This document shows, one piece after another, positions 40,519 through 49,492 of a DNA stretch of 56,370 bases (position 1 is the first letter of the stretch; each line of letters opens with the position of its first letter). This DNA comes from CAYZJK01 sp964479125. Lineage in GTDB: Bacteria; Patescibacteriota; Saccharimonadia; Saccharimonadales; Saccharimonadaceae. A model generated the notes under the pieces. That model did no database searches. It was not told the DNA's origin and saw nothing but the letters and a program-made list of their open reading frames with translations. The DNA lies in the NCBI GenBank assembly GCA_964479125.1, contig CAYZJK010000003.1, positions 1 through 56,370 of the forward strand. Reading direction: 5' to 3'. Both the position numbers and the translations under genes were made by a program.

Positions 40519-42029
40519 ATATCCTCCTTCTTTAGTGGTGTGCTGGTGTGAATATTATGGATGCGTTTGAAGACGAGCTGGGCGCTAATCAGGCACATTG
40601 GAAGGCCGATGCCAGGGTTAGTTCCAGCGCCGACGTAATACAAGTTTTTAATCTTCTTGCTAACATTATTAGTTCTAAAGAAAACACTTTGAGTAAGCAG
40701 GTGAGATTCGCCACCAAGCGCATTGTTCTGCCAGGCTCCGAAGCGGTCGTAAAAATCTTGTGGTCGAACTATGTCTCTGGTGATGATTCGATCTTTGACG
40801 TCAGTATGGTTAGTTATTTTTTCAAGTAGCGATATGCAGCGATCGGCAAGGCTCTGCTCAGTTTCCTTATCGACCTCTAAGTTTGCTGGTAGGGGTAGTA
40901 GGATGAAAATATTCTCATATCCCTCTGGTGCTGCTGTAGGGTCAGTCTTACTTGGGTTGCAGATGTAGATAGAGGCGTTATCTGGAATACTGAGTGATCC
41001 ATAGATTGATTCGAAGTTTTCTCGCCAATCATCAACAAAGTATAGGTTGTGATGCTCTAGATTAGTAAAGCTACCTTTAATACCTAACGAGATTAACATA
41101 GCGCTTGGTCCAGGCTGGCGTTTCTGCCAGTACTTTTCATCTAGTGACCTGTCTTGCTCTTCTAATAGGTGTGTTTCAGTAAAGTTTATATCAGCATTAG
41201 ATATAACTATGTCTGCAGGTACATGAGAGCCGTCTTCTAATGTCACACCAGCTGCCTGCCCATTGCTTGAGGTGATTTTAGTGACCGGAGTATTTGGCAG
41301 GTAGTTGACTCCTAAACCCTGGCCAAGTTTAACCATACTTTCAACTAATCCATACATTCCATTCTTTGGAAAGTAGACACCACTCTTAAAGTCTAGAGAG
41401 CTCATCAAAGAATAGATAGCTGGCACTTCATAGGGCGAACTACCGAGGAAAACCGAGTGGTATTCTAGGATTCTTGTTAAGCGAGGGTCTTTAAAGTTTT
41501 TAGTGACGTGGCTATCAAGCGAGCGAGTAATGAGTTTTAAAAGTGACGGTAATGCGCCTATAGTATGCTTATTAACTAGCTGCCATGGTCTGGTGTAGTT
41601 GCTGTAGAGAATGTGATTCAGGCTAATATCGTAGATGCGCTGGCTTTCATTTACATATTTCTTTAATCGGCTAGCTGCACCAGGTTCTATCGATTCGAAG
41701 GTTTGACTATCTAGCTCAAGGTCGCCTTGGATAGTCATGTCTTTACTAGTTTCAAAAAAGACCTTGTAGCCTGGTTTTAATCTAGTTAGGTTTAACTCTT
41801 CATTAACGTCGATATCGAATAGACGATAGTAGTCTTCAAAAGCCTCTGGCATCAAATACCAGGATGGTCCAGTATCGAAGCGGAAACCATCTTGCCATAG
41901 TTGACCGGCTCGACCACCGAGTTGATGGCGCTTTTCAATTACTGTTACTTTATGGCCAGCTTTAGCTAGTAGGTTAGCGCTAGCTAGTCCGCCATAACCT
42001 CCACCGATAATAACAATGTTTTTACCCAT
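40509..42029 (-). CDS. crtI: Phytoene desaturase
   Basis: 506 residues, normal for CrtI. FAD-binding VIIGGGYGGLASANLLAKAG at 5-24, GGRAGQ with FDTGPSWYLMPE, and the C-terminal signature YYVGAGTNPGIGLPMC. It desaturates phytoene to lycopene in four steps. The start overlaps the crtB stop by one base (TAATG). Confidence 0.95.
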   Translation of the reverse strand: MGKNIVIIGGGYGGLASANLLAKAGHKVTVIEKRHQLGGRAGQLWQDGFRFDTGPSWYLMPEAFEDYYRLFDIDVNEELNLTRLKPGYKVFFETSKDMTIQGDLELDSQTFESIEPGAASRLKKYVNESQRIYDISLNHILYSNYTRPWQLVNKHTIGALPSLLKLITRSLDSHVTKNFKDPRLTRILEYHSVFLGSSPYEVPAIYSLMSSLDFKSGVYFPKNGMYGLVESMVKLGQGLGVNYLPNTPVTKITSSNGQAAGVTLEDGSHVPADIVISNADINFTETHLLEEQDRSLDEKYWQKRQPGPSAMLISLGIKGSFTNLEHHNLYFVDDWRENFESIYGSLSIPDNASIYICNPSKTDPTAAPEGYENIFILLPLPANLEVDKETEQSLADRCISLLEKITNHTDVKDRIITRDIVRPQDFYDRFGAWQNNALGGESHLLTQSVFFRTNNVSKKIKNLYYVGAGTNPGIGLPMCLISAQLVFKRIHNIHTSTPLKKEDICN

Positions 42030-42853
42030 TAGCTGAATAAACCTTTTTTGATAAAAATAGCTAACTTCTGTGAGTCTGGAACTCTAATTCGACGCTTAAC
42101 TATCTCGCTGGCAGGATGCTTTTCGATTTGCTGAAGTAGGGCATAGTAGTAAGCGTAGCTGGTATCAATCGCTTTTCTAGCTGAGTCAGGGATGCGTGGT
42201 ATGACTTGTTTAGCTGCTAGGAATTCTGACTTGATGTCTTCTTCCAGTCTTGTTTTGTCTGTCTCAGTAAAGTTATTGTAATCGACGCCAGGGAAGTAGA
42301 CGCGTCCTCGTTCTTCGTAGTCTGACTTCATATCTCGTAGGAAGTTTACCTTCTGGTAGGCGCTGCCTAGTTTTTTAGCACCCTCTTCAAGTTCAAGATA
42401 AAGCGCTTCATCTCCCTTACAGAAAACTTTAAGGCACATTAAACCGATTACTTCAGCTGAGCCGTAAATGTACTGATTGTATTCTTCTTGGTTAAAGTCA
42501 GCCTTGCCGATATCCATACGCATACTGTCAAAGAATGGTCCGATCAGCTCCTCGGTGATGTGAAACTTTTTAGCAGTATCGACAAAAGCATGAACAATTG
42601 GATTAGTTGAAAACGGTGTGTCTTTTTCCATTTGTTCGTAAGTGTGATTTTCTAAATCATTAAGGAGTTCGAGGATATTATCGCCCTGGTAAGTATCGAC
42701 GACCTCATCGGCAATTCTGACAAAGCCATAAATTGCATAAATGTGCGGGCGGATAGTTTTGTCGAAAAGACGACTACTGCTGGAAAAGGATGTCGAATAT
42801 TGATTGGTTAAAAGCTCAGCCTGCTGATAGGCGGTCTTGGTGTATAGCTCCAC
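42029..42853 (-). CDS. crtB: Phytoene synthase
   Basis: 274 residues. First Asp motif RIADEVVD (DEVVD at 49-53) and second NFLRDMKSDYEERGRVYFP (from 170), the standard squalene/phytoene synthase pair. It condenses two geranylgeranyl diphosphates to phytoene. Start 3 bases after crtE stop, so tightly coupled. Confidence 0.95.
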   Translation of the reverse strand: MELYTKTAYQQAELLTNQYSTSFSSSSRLFDKTIRPHIYAIYGFVRIADEVVDTYQGDNILELLNDLENHTYEQMEKDTPFSTNPIVHAFVDTAKKFHITEELIGPFFDSMRMDIGKADFNQEEYNQYIYGSAEVIGLMCLKVFCKGDEALYLELEEGAKKLGSAYQKVNFLRDMKSDYEERGRVYFPGVDYNNFTETDKTRLEEDIKSEFLAAKQVIPRIPDSARKAIDTSYAYYYALLQQIEKHPASEIVKRRIRVPDSQKLAIFIKKGLFS

Positions 42854-42856
42854 TGG

Positions 42857-43903
42857 TTATGCGCCTCGTTTATTTAATAAATTAGAAAGATCGGTCAGGT
42901 TAGCTCTTAGGTTTGGTATAGAGATTTTATTAGCGGCCGCTAGTGCTAGATTCATAAATTCAGCTTCTTTGTCTTGAGCGGCTTTTAGTGCACCACTTGA
43001 GCTGATGTGGGTTTTAAGATTATCTAATTCATCTTCAGAGGCTTCGTCATTGCCAAAGTTAATATTAAAACATTTTATAGCCTCATCATTAGCAAGTGAT
43101 CTGAAGCAAGATATAAGGTAGGTTTGTTTACCTTCTCTTAAATCTCCAAGGGTAGATTTGCCAGTTACTTCACTGTCGCCAAAAACCCCAAGTGTGTCGT
43201 CTTGCATCTGGTAGGCTATGCCCATGAATTTAGCGTAGTCACTTAGATGTACTACATCCTCACTGGAGATACCTTCTCTTAGCACTACGCCTGATAAAAG
43301 TGGAGCGATGGTTGAGTAGCTAGCAGTCTTGTATCTGTAAACCAGAATTGGATCTAGTTGCTCATTCATAAACGGAGCCTCGGTATCTAGTAGTTCGCCA
43401 GCTGCAACTTCAAATATTGATGTGGTCATTAGTTTTTGAAGCTTCTTTAATTGTTCAAAGCTAACATCAGCCTGGTGAATTATTTCATAAGCCCCTGAAA
43501 TTAACAGGTCGCCTCCAAGTAAAGCTGCGCTTTGAGAAAAGTGCAGCCGCTCTTGTTCGTCTTCAATGGCTGATAGGTAGTGTAGTTTTTGGTATTGCCC
43601 GTGGATGGTTGGTTGGTTGTGACGTACCTGGTCGCGATCAATAATGTCATCATGAATCAACAGGGCTATATGAAGCAGTTCATGGGCGGCTGCTACTGCG
43701 TCAGCTGCTTCGCTGTGACCACCAGCACCAACATAAGTTAAGTGAGGTCTAAGACGCTTACCACCAGCCAGTGAAACTCGCTTAACTTCTTCGTAGAGGC
43801 GAGCGTAAGAGGGGTGAATCTTGGCAGACTCACTGATCTTGTTGTCAAGGTATTTGGTGAGAAAGTTGTTAACTCTGTCTCTAGAATCAGTAAGTGAAAT
43901 CAT
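42857..43903 (-). CDS. crtE: Geranylgeranyl diphosphate synthase
   Basis: 348 residues, long as in actinobacterial CrtE/IdsA. First Asp-rich motif HDDIID (DDIID 85-89) and second QDDTLGVFGD (from 234). It builds C20 diphosphate from IPP and DMAPP. No MEP or mevalonate gene lies in this window, so the origin of the C5 units is open. It heads the operon; TATAAT lies 8 bases before the ATG, with no ribosome site, so the operon mRNA is probably leaderless. Confidence 0.95.
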   Translation of the reverse strand: MISLTDSRDRVNNFLTKYLDNKISESAKIHPSYARLYEEVKRVSLAGGKRLRPHLTYVGAGGHSEAADAVAAAHELLHIALLIHDDIIDRDQVRHNQPTIHGQYQKLHYLSAIEDEQERLHFSQSAALLGGDLLISGAYEIIHQADVSFEQLKKLQKLMTTSIFEVAAGELLDTEAPFMNEQLDPILVYRYKTASYSTIAPLLSGVVLREGISSEDVVHLSDYAKFMGIAYQMQDDTLGVFGDSEVTGKSTLGDLREGKQTYLISCFRSLANDEAIKCFNINFGNDEASEDELDNLKTHISSSGALKAAQDKEAEFMNLALAAANKISIPNLRANLTDLSNLLNKRGA

Positions 43904-43911
43904 TGTATTTT

Positions 43912-43917
43912 ATTATA
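43912..43917 (-). promoter_or_regulatory. -10 box of the crt operon, leaderless
   Basis: TATAAT on the minus strand, 8 bases before the crtE ATG. It is back to back with the trmH-like promoter. Confidence 0.65.
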
Positions 43918-43964
43918 CAGATTTACTATTTAAAATCACCACACTAATTAAGAGTCTGCTAATT

Positions 43965-43973
43965 TGCTATACT
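43965..43973 (+). promoter_or_regulatory. Extended -10 promoter of the trmH-like gene
   Basis: TGcTATACT, 6 bases before the ATG at 43980. Confidence 0.65.
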
Positions 43974-43979
43974 TAAGTT

Positions 43980-44783
43980 ATGACAAGCATGAATGAAAGA
44001 GTTGAGCTCATTACCTCTAATCAAAATCCTTATGTAAAACTCTTTCGTCAGCTAGCTTCCTCTAGTCGACATCGCCGGAAAGAAAATAAAACAGTACTTC
44101 ACGGCGTACACCTAGTTGAGTCTTACCTTCAGACCGGTCGGCCAGTTGATTCAATTGCTGTGACATCTACCTCGCTTATGAACCAAGAGGCAGCTAATCT
44201 TTTATCGAAGGTATTAGAGCAAAATATACCAGTTAAGCAACTACCTACTTCACTAGACAAGTTAGTTAGTGGAGTCGATAACGGCATTCCAATTGCTGCA
44301 ATGGTGGATATGCCTGAAGAAGTCGCTCCTGAGACGGTTGAAGACTCAGCAGTTATTTTAGATCGAGTTCAGGACCCAGGTAATCTTGGCAGTATTTTGA
44401 GGGTAGCGGCAGGAGCTGGTGTTAAGAAAATATTTTGTTCTGAAGGGACGACCTCAGCTTGGTCGCCTAAATCGTTACGAGCTGGTATGGGTGCTCAGTT
44501 CGGACTTACTATCTACGAACAGGTGAATCTAAAGAGTCTTTTATCTATCTCAAGTGTTCCAGTTTATGCAACCTCGCTGGCCGGCAAGAAAAGTATATAC
44601 GACTTAAACCTAGTAGGTCCTAACGCTTGGTTATTTGGTAATGAGGGGCAGGGTATGGATGAGGATCTTTTAAAGTGTGGTGTGCAGCCAGTTATTATCC
44701 CGCAAGATAGTGCAGTAGAGTCTCTTAACGTAGCTACCGCGGTAGCTGTATGTTTGTTTGAGCAGCGACGACAAAATCTTTAG
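43980..44783 (+). CDS. TrmH/SpoU-family RNA 2'-O-methyltransferase
   Basis: 267 residues. An N-terminal substrate-binding domain (YVKLFRQLASSSRHRRKENK) leads to the SPOUT core: ILDRVQDPGNLGSILRVA (motif 1), AWLFGNEGQGMDE (motif 2), IPQDSAVESLNVATAVAVCLFE (motif 3). It likely methylates 23S rRNA (TsnR/RlmB-like) with S-adenosylmethionine. It is divergent from the crt operon, and its start codon comes 6 bases after an extended -10 box. Confidence 0.9.
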   Translation: MTSMNERVELITSNQNPYVKLFRQLASSSRHRRKENKTVLHGVHLVESYLQTGRPVDSIAVTSTSLMNQEAANLLSKVLEQNIPVKQLPTSLDKLVSGVDNGIPIAAMVDMPEEVAPETVEDSAVILDRVQDPGNLGSILRVAAGAGVKKIFCSEGTTSAWSPKSLRAGMGAQFGLTIYEQVNLKSLLSISSVPVYATSLAGKKSIYDLNLVGPNAWLFGNEGQGMDEDLLKCGVQPVIIPQDSAVESLNVATAVAVCLFEQRRQNL

Positions 44784-44825
44784 TAATAGGTAAAGCTTAT
44801 GCTTTGGTGTTTTGAACTTCTGACG

Positions 44826-44831
44826 TACAAT
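44826..44831 (+). promoter_or_regulatory. -10 box of the 44842 gene
   Basis: TACAAT, 10 bases before the ATG. Confidence 0.4.
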
Positions 44832-44841
44832 TTCAGTACTA

Positions 44842-45585
44842 ATGGAAGCACCGAAATACATAAAAGATGACCGTAGTGAGAGCTTTTCTCTACTGGGAGA
44901 TATATCCGCTACAATTGCTAGAGTTCATGGTCGTGTTGATGTAGATGAGGTCACGTTAAACAGGTGGCGTGACGCCATGGGGTTGTTGCGTGAATTCGAC
45001 ACCTTGGTTGACGATGATGACATCTCTAGCGAAGAGGCTTTAGATTTACTTCATGACTTTGAATACTTTGAAGGCAGGTACCCTCATCTAGATAAAGCCA
45101 ATTTACCTGACGATTCTAGAAAAGTAATGATTGCCAGGGTTGCTCACATCCTAGCACTTGGTGAGGGTATTTCATCGACTAAAGACCCAGAAGAATTTTA
45201 CAAATACCGCACTGAAGAGGCGGATCATACTGCCCTACTTCTATCTGATAGCGCAACTGAATACGTGAAGTCACAGCAAGGTTTTGATAGGCGATTCATC
45301 CCAATTATGCAAACTCTAGCAAGGACAGCTAGCTACCTAGATACCGTCTTGGATTACGAGCAGGATATTATCGACGGTAAGGTAGAGATTGAGAAGTCGT
45401 CTGAACTATACAAGCATTTAGGCAAGGGAGCTATAAAGGGGTTTATTATTGCTACGCCTCGCTTGCTACACCCAAGTATCGTGAAAGATTTTTCAGCCAT
45501 GTCGGTTATGCGGGCTAAGAATAGAATAAATTATGGCCGCACGCCATATTCATCCGCTAATACAATTGCTCCGACTCAGCGTTAG
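44842..45585 (+). CDS. Unidentified all-helical protein with two Asp-rich motifs
   Basis: 247 residues, no family recognised. It looks entirely alpha-helical and soluble. Two acidic motifs stand out: LLREFDTLVDDDD near residue 55 and ASYLDTVLDYEQDIIDGK near 165. Their spacing and pattern recall the paired Asp motifs of isoprenoid synthases such as phytoene synthase, and the gene lies close to the crt operon. This is a resemblance by eye only. Start after TACAAT without a ribosome site. Confidence 0.6.
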   Translation: MEAPKYIKDDRSESFSLLGDISATIARVHGRVDVDEVTLNRWRDAMGLLREFDTLVDDDDISSEEALDLLHDFEYFEGRYPHLDKANLPDDSRKVMIARVAHILALGEGISSTKDPEEFYKYRTEEADHTALLLSDSATEYVKSQQGFDRRFIPIMQTLARTASYLDTVLDYEQDIIDGKVEIEKSSELYKHLGKGAIKGFIIATPRLLHPSIVKDFSAMSVMRAKNRINYGRTPYSSANTIAPTQR

Positions 45586-45616
45586 GTTAAAGCGGTATAC
45601 CTAAACCGTTAAAAAT

Positions 45617-45625
45617 TGATATACT
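45617..45625 (+). promoter_or_regulatory. Extended -10 promoter of the hydrolase gene
   Basis: TGaTATACT, 8 bases before the ATG at 45634. Confidence 0.65.
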
Positions 45626-45633
45626 ATCATACG

Positions 45634-46419
45634 ATGTTTTTACCGATTAAATATATGGATGGTACAGGTGACCAACCATTGATCCTGCTTCACGGCCTAG
45701 GTAATAATTACCAGAGTTGGAAGAATGTACGTGAGTATATCGATACTTCTTTATTTAGGGTTTATATTCCAGATCTACTAGGATTTGGTGATGCTCCCAA
45801 GCCTAAGAATATTCAATACACATTAGCTGATCACGCTGAAGCTGTTATCAATACGATTGATGGGCTTGAGCTGAAGGATGTCATGCTGGCTGGACACTCG
45901 ATGGGTGCTCTAGTGGCAATTGAGATTGCTATGCGTCGACCAGATTTAGTCAGGCACTTAACTTTACTTGGCGCTCCACTTTACGAAGAAATGCCTAAGC
46001 GAAATAAATTAAAGAGACTCTTCAAGACAGAGGGTGTCTATTTTAGTGTTTTCTCATACCTTCAGGACAACCCAGATCTAGTCATCACCGGATCAACTGT
46101 GGCGGAAGATGTCTTGCCGCAGCTGCATGGTATGGAGGTAAATAAAGAAACTTGGAATGCATTTGAGCGAAGTTTATCTAGCTCTGTGATGCAAACAAAA
46201 CCATTTAGGGATGTCGGCAACCTACAAGTCCCAACTACTGTCGTATGTGGCCTACTGGATTTCTTTGTTAGTAATAAGATTGTTCGCCGAGCTGCGTCTC
46301 ACAATAAAGATTACGTCAAAGTTAAGACTTTTCTTGGTCCACATGAAATTACGCCAAGACAAGGCAAGGGTGTCGCTAGGCTTATGCGAAGCGCTGCTAA
46401 GAAATATGGCGCATCTTAA
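45634..46419 (+). CDS. Alpha/beta-fold hydrolase
   Basis: 261 residues from the ATG at 45634. LILLHGLGNNYQSW is the oxyanion strand, GHSMGAL the nucleophile elbow, LLDFFV the region of the Asp, and FLGPHEIT contains the catalytic His. The reaction could be an esterase, lipase or C-C hydrolase; the sequence does not say which. An in-frame start at 45616 would fall on the promoter and is rejected. Confidence 0.9.
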   Translation: MFLPIKYMDGTGDQPLILLHGLGNNYQSWKNVREYIDTSLFRVYIPDLLGFGDAPKPKNIQYTLADHAEAVINTIDGLELKDVMLAGHSMGALVAIEIAMRRPDLVRHLTLLGAPLYEEMPKRNKLKRLFKTEGVYFSVFSYLQDNPDLVITGSTVAEDVLPQLHGMEVNKETWNAFERSLSSSVMQTKPFRDVGNLQVPTTVVCGLLDFFVSNKIVRRAASHNKDYVKVKTFLGPHEITPRQGKGVARLMRSAAKKYGAS

Positions 46420-46426
46420 GCCTCGC

Positions 46427-46435
46427 TGTTATACT
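46427..46435 (+). promoter_or_regulatory. Extended -10 promoter of the helicase gene
   Basis: TGtTATACT, 39 bases before the proposed ATA start. Confidence 0.55.
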
Positions 46436-46474
46436 GCCTAGTAAATAAGATTAGGGTGGATATGGCGGAGTAAA

Positions 46475-49400
46475 ACCATAGAGACGCTTTATGAGCTACT
46501 GACTAAACGAAAACATAAACGCCCCAAGGCCACTCCTTCGACTGTCCTCAATTATCAAGAGCCAGAGCTAATCAATAAGTTAGTTGACTACTATACTGCC
46601 TGTCTTAAGTATTACTCACCACTGCAATACTCCTTCGACACTTCAAATGATAATCTATATGAAGATCTAAGCAGTGAACTCGGAGACTTAGACTATAAGG
46701 ATTACGAGGCGTCAGTTCGCAGACTTTTAGAAAAGTCGGAAGATTTAGGTGACGGTAAAAGATTTGAACCATACTATGGACAGGTTTTAGTCGTCGACTC
46801 TAAGTTAGTGAATCAAAAGAGGCAAAGGCGGGTTCATCCCTTAATCCTTTTTCCGTATCACGTCAAAGAAGGTGAAATAAGAATCAACTGGCAGATGCCG
46901 GTAATTAATGGAGCGGCTCTAGCACTGCTTGATAATTTAGACGTGCCCGAGGCAGTTGCTGAAGCAGAAGGTATAACGCAGTCGCTGCGCGAGCATATTA
47001 GTTTGAGTGGTGGAGAAGTTGATGAGTTAGGTTGGATAAAAGAACTAAAGCCCCACTGGGAGCTAGGCGGCTGTGAGTCATCGAGAGTGCCAATAATAGA
47101 GATGACTAAGCAGGGCGTATATTTCCAGCATCTCTTATGCTTGGTTGAGCAGTCACCGTACACTAAAGGGCTCGAAGAAGAATTGCAGTCATTGTTAGAA
47201 CTACCTAACTTAGCAGATTCTGCCTTAGGTGCCATTGTCAGTAGTGCGCGAGAATATACAAGCTCTAGTCGTAAACTCGACCTTTTAAATGTACTGCCTA
47301 GTAATACCGAACAAGAGAAGGCGGTGCAGTCAGCTTTGCAGGATAAGCTCGGAGTAATTCAAGGCCCTCCTGGAACTGGTAAATCGCAGGTTATTGCCCA
47401 GGCGATAGTTAACGCTGTCGAACATAATCAAACGGTTTTGTTTGTCAGTAAAAACAACCAGGCGGTGGATATCGTAGAGAAAAGAGTGAACGAACTTAGT
47501 AGACAGCCACTAGTGCTTAGACTTAGACCGGGAAGCGTTAGGCGGCAGGTGGTGGCCTACCTAGACTCACATTTAACACCTAGTGGCGTCAGTCTGGTAG
47601 ATCGGCAGCGGGCTAAGAGTTTAGTTAAGCGGACTGAGCAGAAGATGGTAAAGGTAGAGCAGTCTATCGGTAAGTATATTGAAGCTCGTAATTGGTTGAT
47701 AGAGAATCTGGATGAACAGATTGACAAGTCAGTCATAAGTAGCTTATCTAATCTACACTTCACTAGATTGACTACACTAACGGATAGCTTGATGAGTCAG
47801 GCGGAAGGTGGGCGAGTCGCCTCTTCGTTAAGGTGGCTTGAGTTTAAAGCTCATCTATATCTGCTTAGACGTAAAGGTCTTCAACTGGAGGAGGGTGAGG
47901 AGTTAGAGGAGTTGCAGGTATTAATCGACAATGAAAATATTAGGCGGCAGAAGATTAGACATCAAACGAAACTAGGGCGTAATAATTTGGCTGAGAGATT
48001 GAGTAAGTTAGACACATTTAGCCAAAAAGTTAGGCATCAGACTCTAAATCTATGGTCGTTAAAAGTAGCGGTGAGGTCTAGCAATATAGATGATAAAACT
48101 AGGATGAAGTTAGAAGAGTATAAGGTTAGCTCTAGATTAGAGAAGAGGTACAAAACGCAAAATCAAAAATTGACTGACCTATTTTCATATATAAAGTCGC
48201 AAGATAAAATCTCTCCTTTTCCGGCCTGGTCAACAACCTTGTTGTCACTTAAAAGAACCACACCTTTGATAGCTGGATTGTTTGACGTGGTGATTTTTGA
48301 TGAAGCTAGTCAGTGTGATATTGCTTCAGCTCTCCCGGCCCTAGCTCGAGCTAAGCGAGCGGTCGTGATTGGTGATCCAAAACAGCTGTCTCATATCACT
48401 CCGCACTCTCTTGAGCATGAAAAGTCACTCCTTCGGTCTTATCGTTTGAGTGGGAAAGATATGCGCTGGAGCTATACTCAAAACTCTTTGTTTGATTTAG
48501 TTCAGTCTTCAATCCCTTTGTCGCGCGTTAATTTACTGAGAGATCATCACCGCTCTCATTCTGATATTATTGGATTCTCTAACCAGTACTTCTATGGAAG
48601 CATGTTAAGGCCTAGAACCGACCCGGCTAGATTTAAAGTAGAGTCGTCTGACTGTGGCGTTGCTTGGGATGACACTGGCTCATCGAGAGTAGAGCGACCA
48701 AAGTCTGGTAGTCTGCGTAACCTAAAAGAAGCTAGACGAGTGATTAGAGTGCTTGAGCAGGCGGTGGATAAATACCCGGAGGCAAATATAGGTATTGTTA
48801 CTCCATTTCGAGCACAGGCTGAGTATATTAAAGGGTTGATTGAAAGCCGGTTGAGCCAAGAACTGATAGACAGACTAGAGTTAAGGGTCGGTACTGTGCA
48901 TACTTTCCAGGGAGATGAGAAAGATATAGTTATCTTTTCTCCAGTGGTGGCTGAAGGTATGTCTGATGGTCAGGTTAGATTTATATCTCAGGCAGGCAAC
49001 CTATTTAACGTGGCAATAACTAGAGCTCGATCACGGTTTGTGGTGGTGGGAGATTTGTTATTTGCTAGGACTAATCAAATACCTTTTTATTCCTCATTTG
49101 TTAATTATGTAATCGAACATGACAAGACTCGGACTAAGAAGAGGGCTGATGTGGTTTATGTTGCGCAGCCAACTGACTCAATGGAAAGCTTTATTGAGCT
49201 AGTGAAGAGTAAGCTAGTGTCAGGCGAAGAGTCTGCATATGAGGTATTGGATGTTGGTAAAGCTAACTTTGAAGCGGTGAGGTTATCAGTCGGCGGTAGG
49301 AGTATGGTGCTTATTCTAGATCATCTTCAAGATGTCATGCTTGATGGTCAGGTAAAAGAGGTGTTGGACAAACTGGGAGAGTTGATAAAGCGAGGCTCTA

Positions 49401-49492
49401 TTAATATTTTGACTAATATTGATGAGTTGCAGTATCATGCTGGTGCTCTAGGGAGTCGAATAGAGGAAATGCTATCTAGAGCTAAGCTTTAG
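46475..49492 (+). CDS. Superfamily 1 (UPF1-like) helicase, possible ATA start
   Basis: The frame has no stop from 46445 to 49492. The first ATG/GTG/TTG is GTG 46808, but it has no ribosome site and about 111 sensible codons precede it. GGCGGAG sits before an ATA at 46475 that would give 1005 residues. Walker A GPPGTGKS is at about 297-304, Walker B-type VIFDEASQCDIA and GDPKQLSHI follow, and VGTVHTFQGDEKDIVIFSP and NVAITRARSRFVVVGD are motifs V and VI. The C-terminal 130 residues form a domain I cannot name. It acts on nucleic acid. The 3' end overlaps the convergent P-ATPase by 11 bases. Confidence 0.8.
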   Translation, partial: TIETLYELLTKRKHKRPKATPSTVLNYQEPELINKLVDYYTACLKYYSPLQYSFDTSNDNLYEDLSSELGDLDYKDYEASVRRLLEKSEDLGDGKRFEPYYGQVLVVDSKLVNQKRQRRVHPLILFPYHVKEGEIRINWQMPVINGAALALLDNLDVPEAVAEAEGITQSLREHISLSGGEVDELGWIKELKPHWELGGCESSRVPIIEMTKQGVYFQHLLCLVEQSPYTKGLEEELQSLLELPNLADSALGAIVSSAREYTSSSRKLDLLNVLPSNTEQEKAVQSALQDKLGVIQGPPGTGKSQVIAQAIVNAVEHNQTVLFVSKNNQAVDIVEKRVNELSRQPLVLRLRPGSVRRQVVAYLDSHLTPSGVSLVDRQRAKSLVKRTEQKMVKVEQSIGKYIEARNWLIENLDEQIDKSVISSLSNLHFTRLTTLTDSLMSQAEGGRVASSLRWLEFKAHLYLLRRKGLQLEEGEELEELQVLIDNENIRRQKIRHQTKLGRNNLAERLSKLDTFSQKVRHQTLNLWSLKVAVRSSNIDDKTRMKLEEYKVSSRLEKRYKTQNQKLTDLFSYIKSQDKISPFPAWSTTLLSLKRTTPLIAGLFDVVIFDEASQCDIASALPALARAKRAVVIGDPKQLSHITPHSLEHEKSLLRSYRLSGKDMRWSYTQNSLFDLVQSSIPLSRVNLLRDHHRSHSDIIGFSNQYFYGSMLRPRTDPARFKVESSDCGVAWDDTGSSRVERPKSGSLRNLKEARRVIRVLEQAVDKYPEANIGIVTPFRAQAEYIKGLIESRLSQELIDRLELRVGTVHTFQGDEKDIVIFSPVVAEGMSDGQVRFISQAGNLFNVAITRARSRFVVVGDLLFARTNQIPFYSSFVNYVIEHDKTRTKKRADVVYVAQPTDSMESFIELVKSKLVSGEESAYEVLDVGKANFEAVRLSVGGRSMVLILDHLQDVMLDGQVKEVLDKLGELIKRGSINILTNIDELQYHAGALGSRIEEMLSRAKL

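Noticed and set aside
39040..43903. Retinal/rhodopsin pathway
   Set aside because: No beta-carotene cleavage enzyme or rhodopsin is present in the window, and the UbiA elongase points to C50 products.
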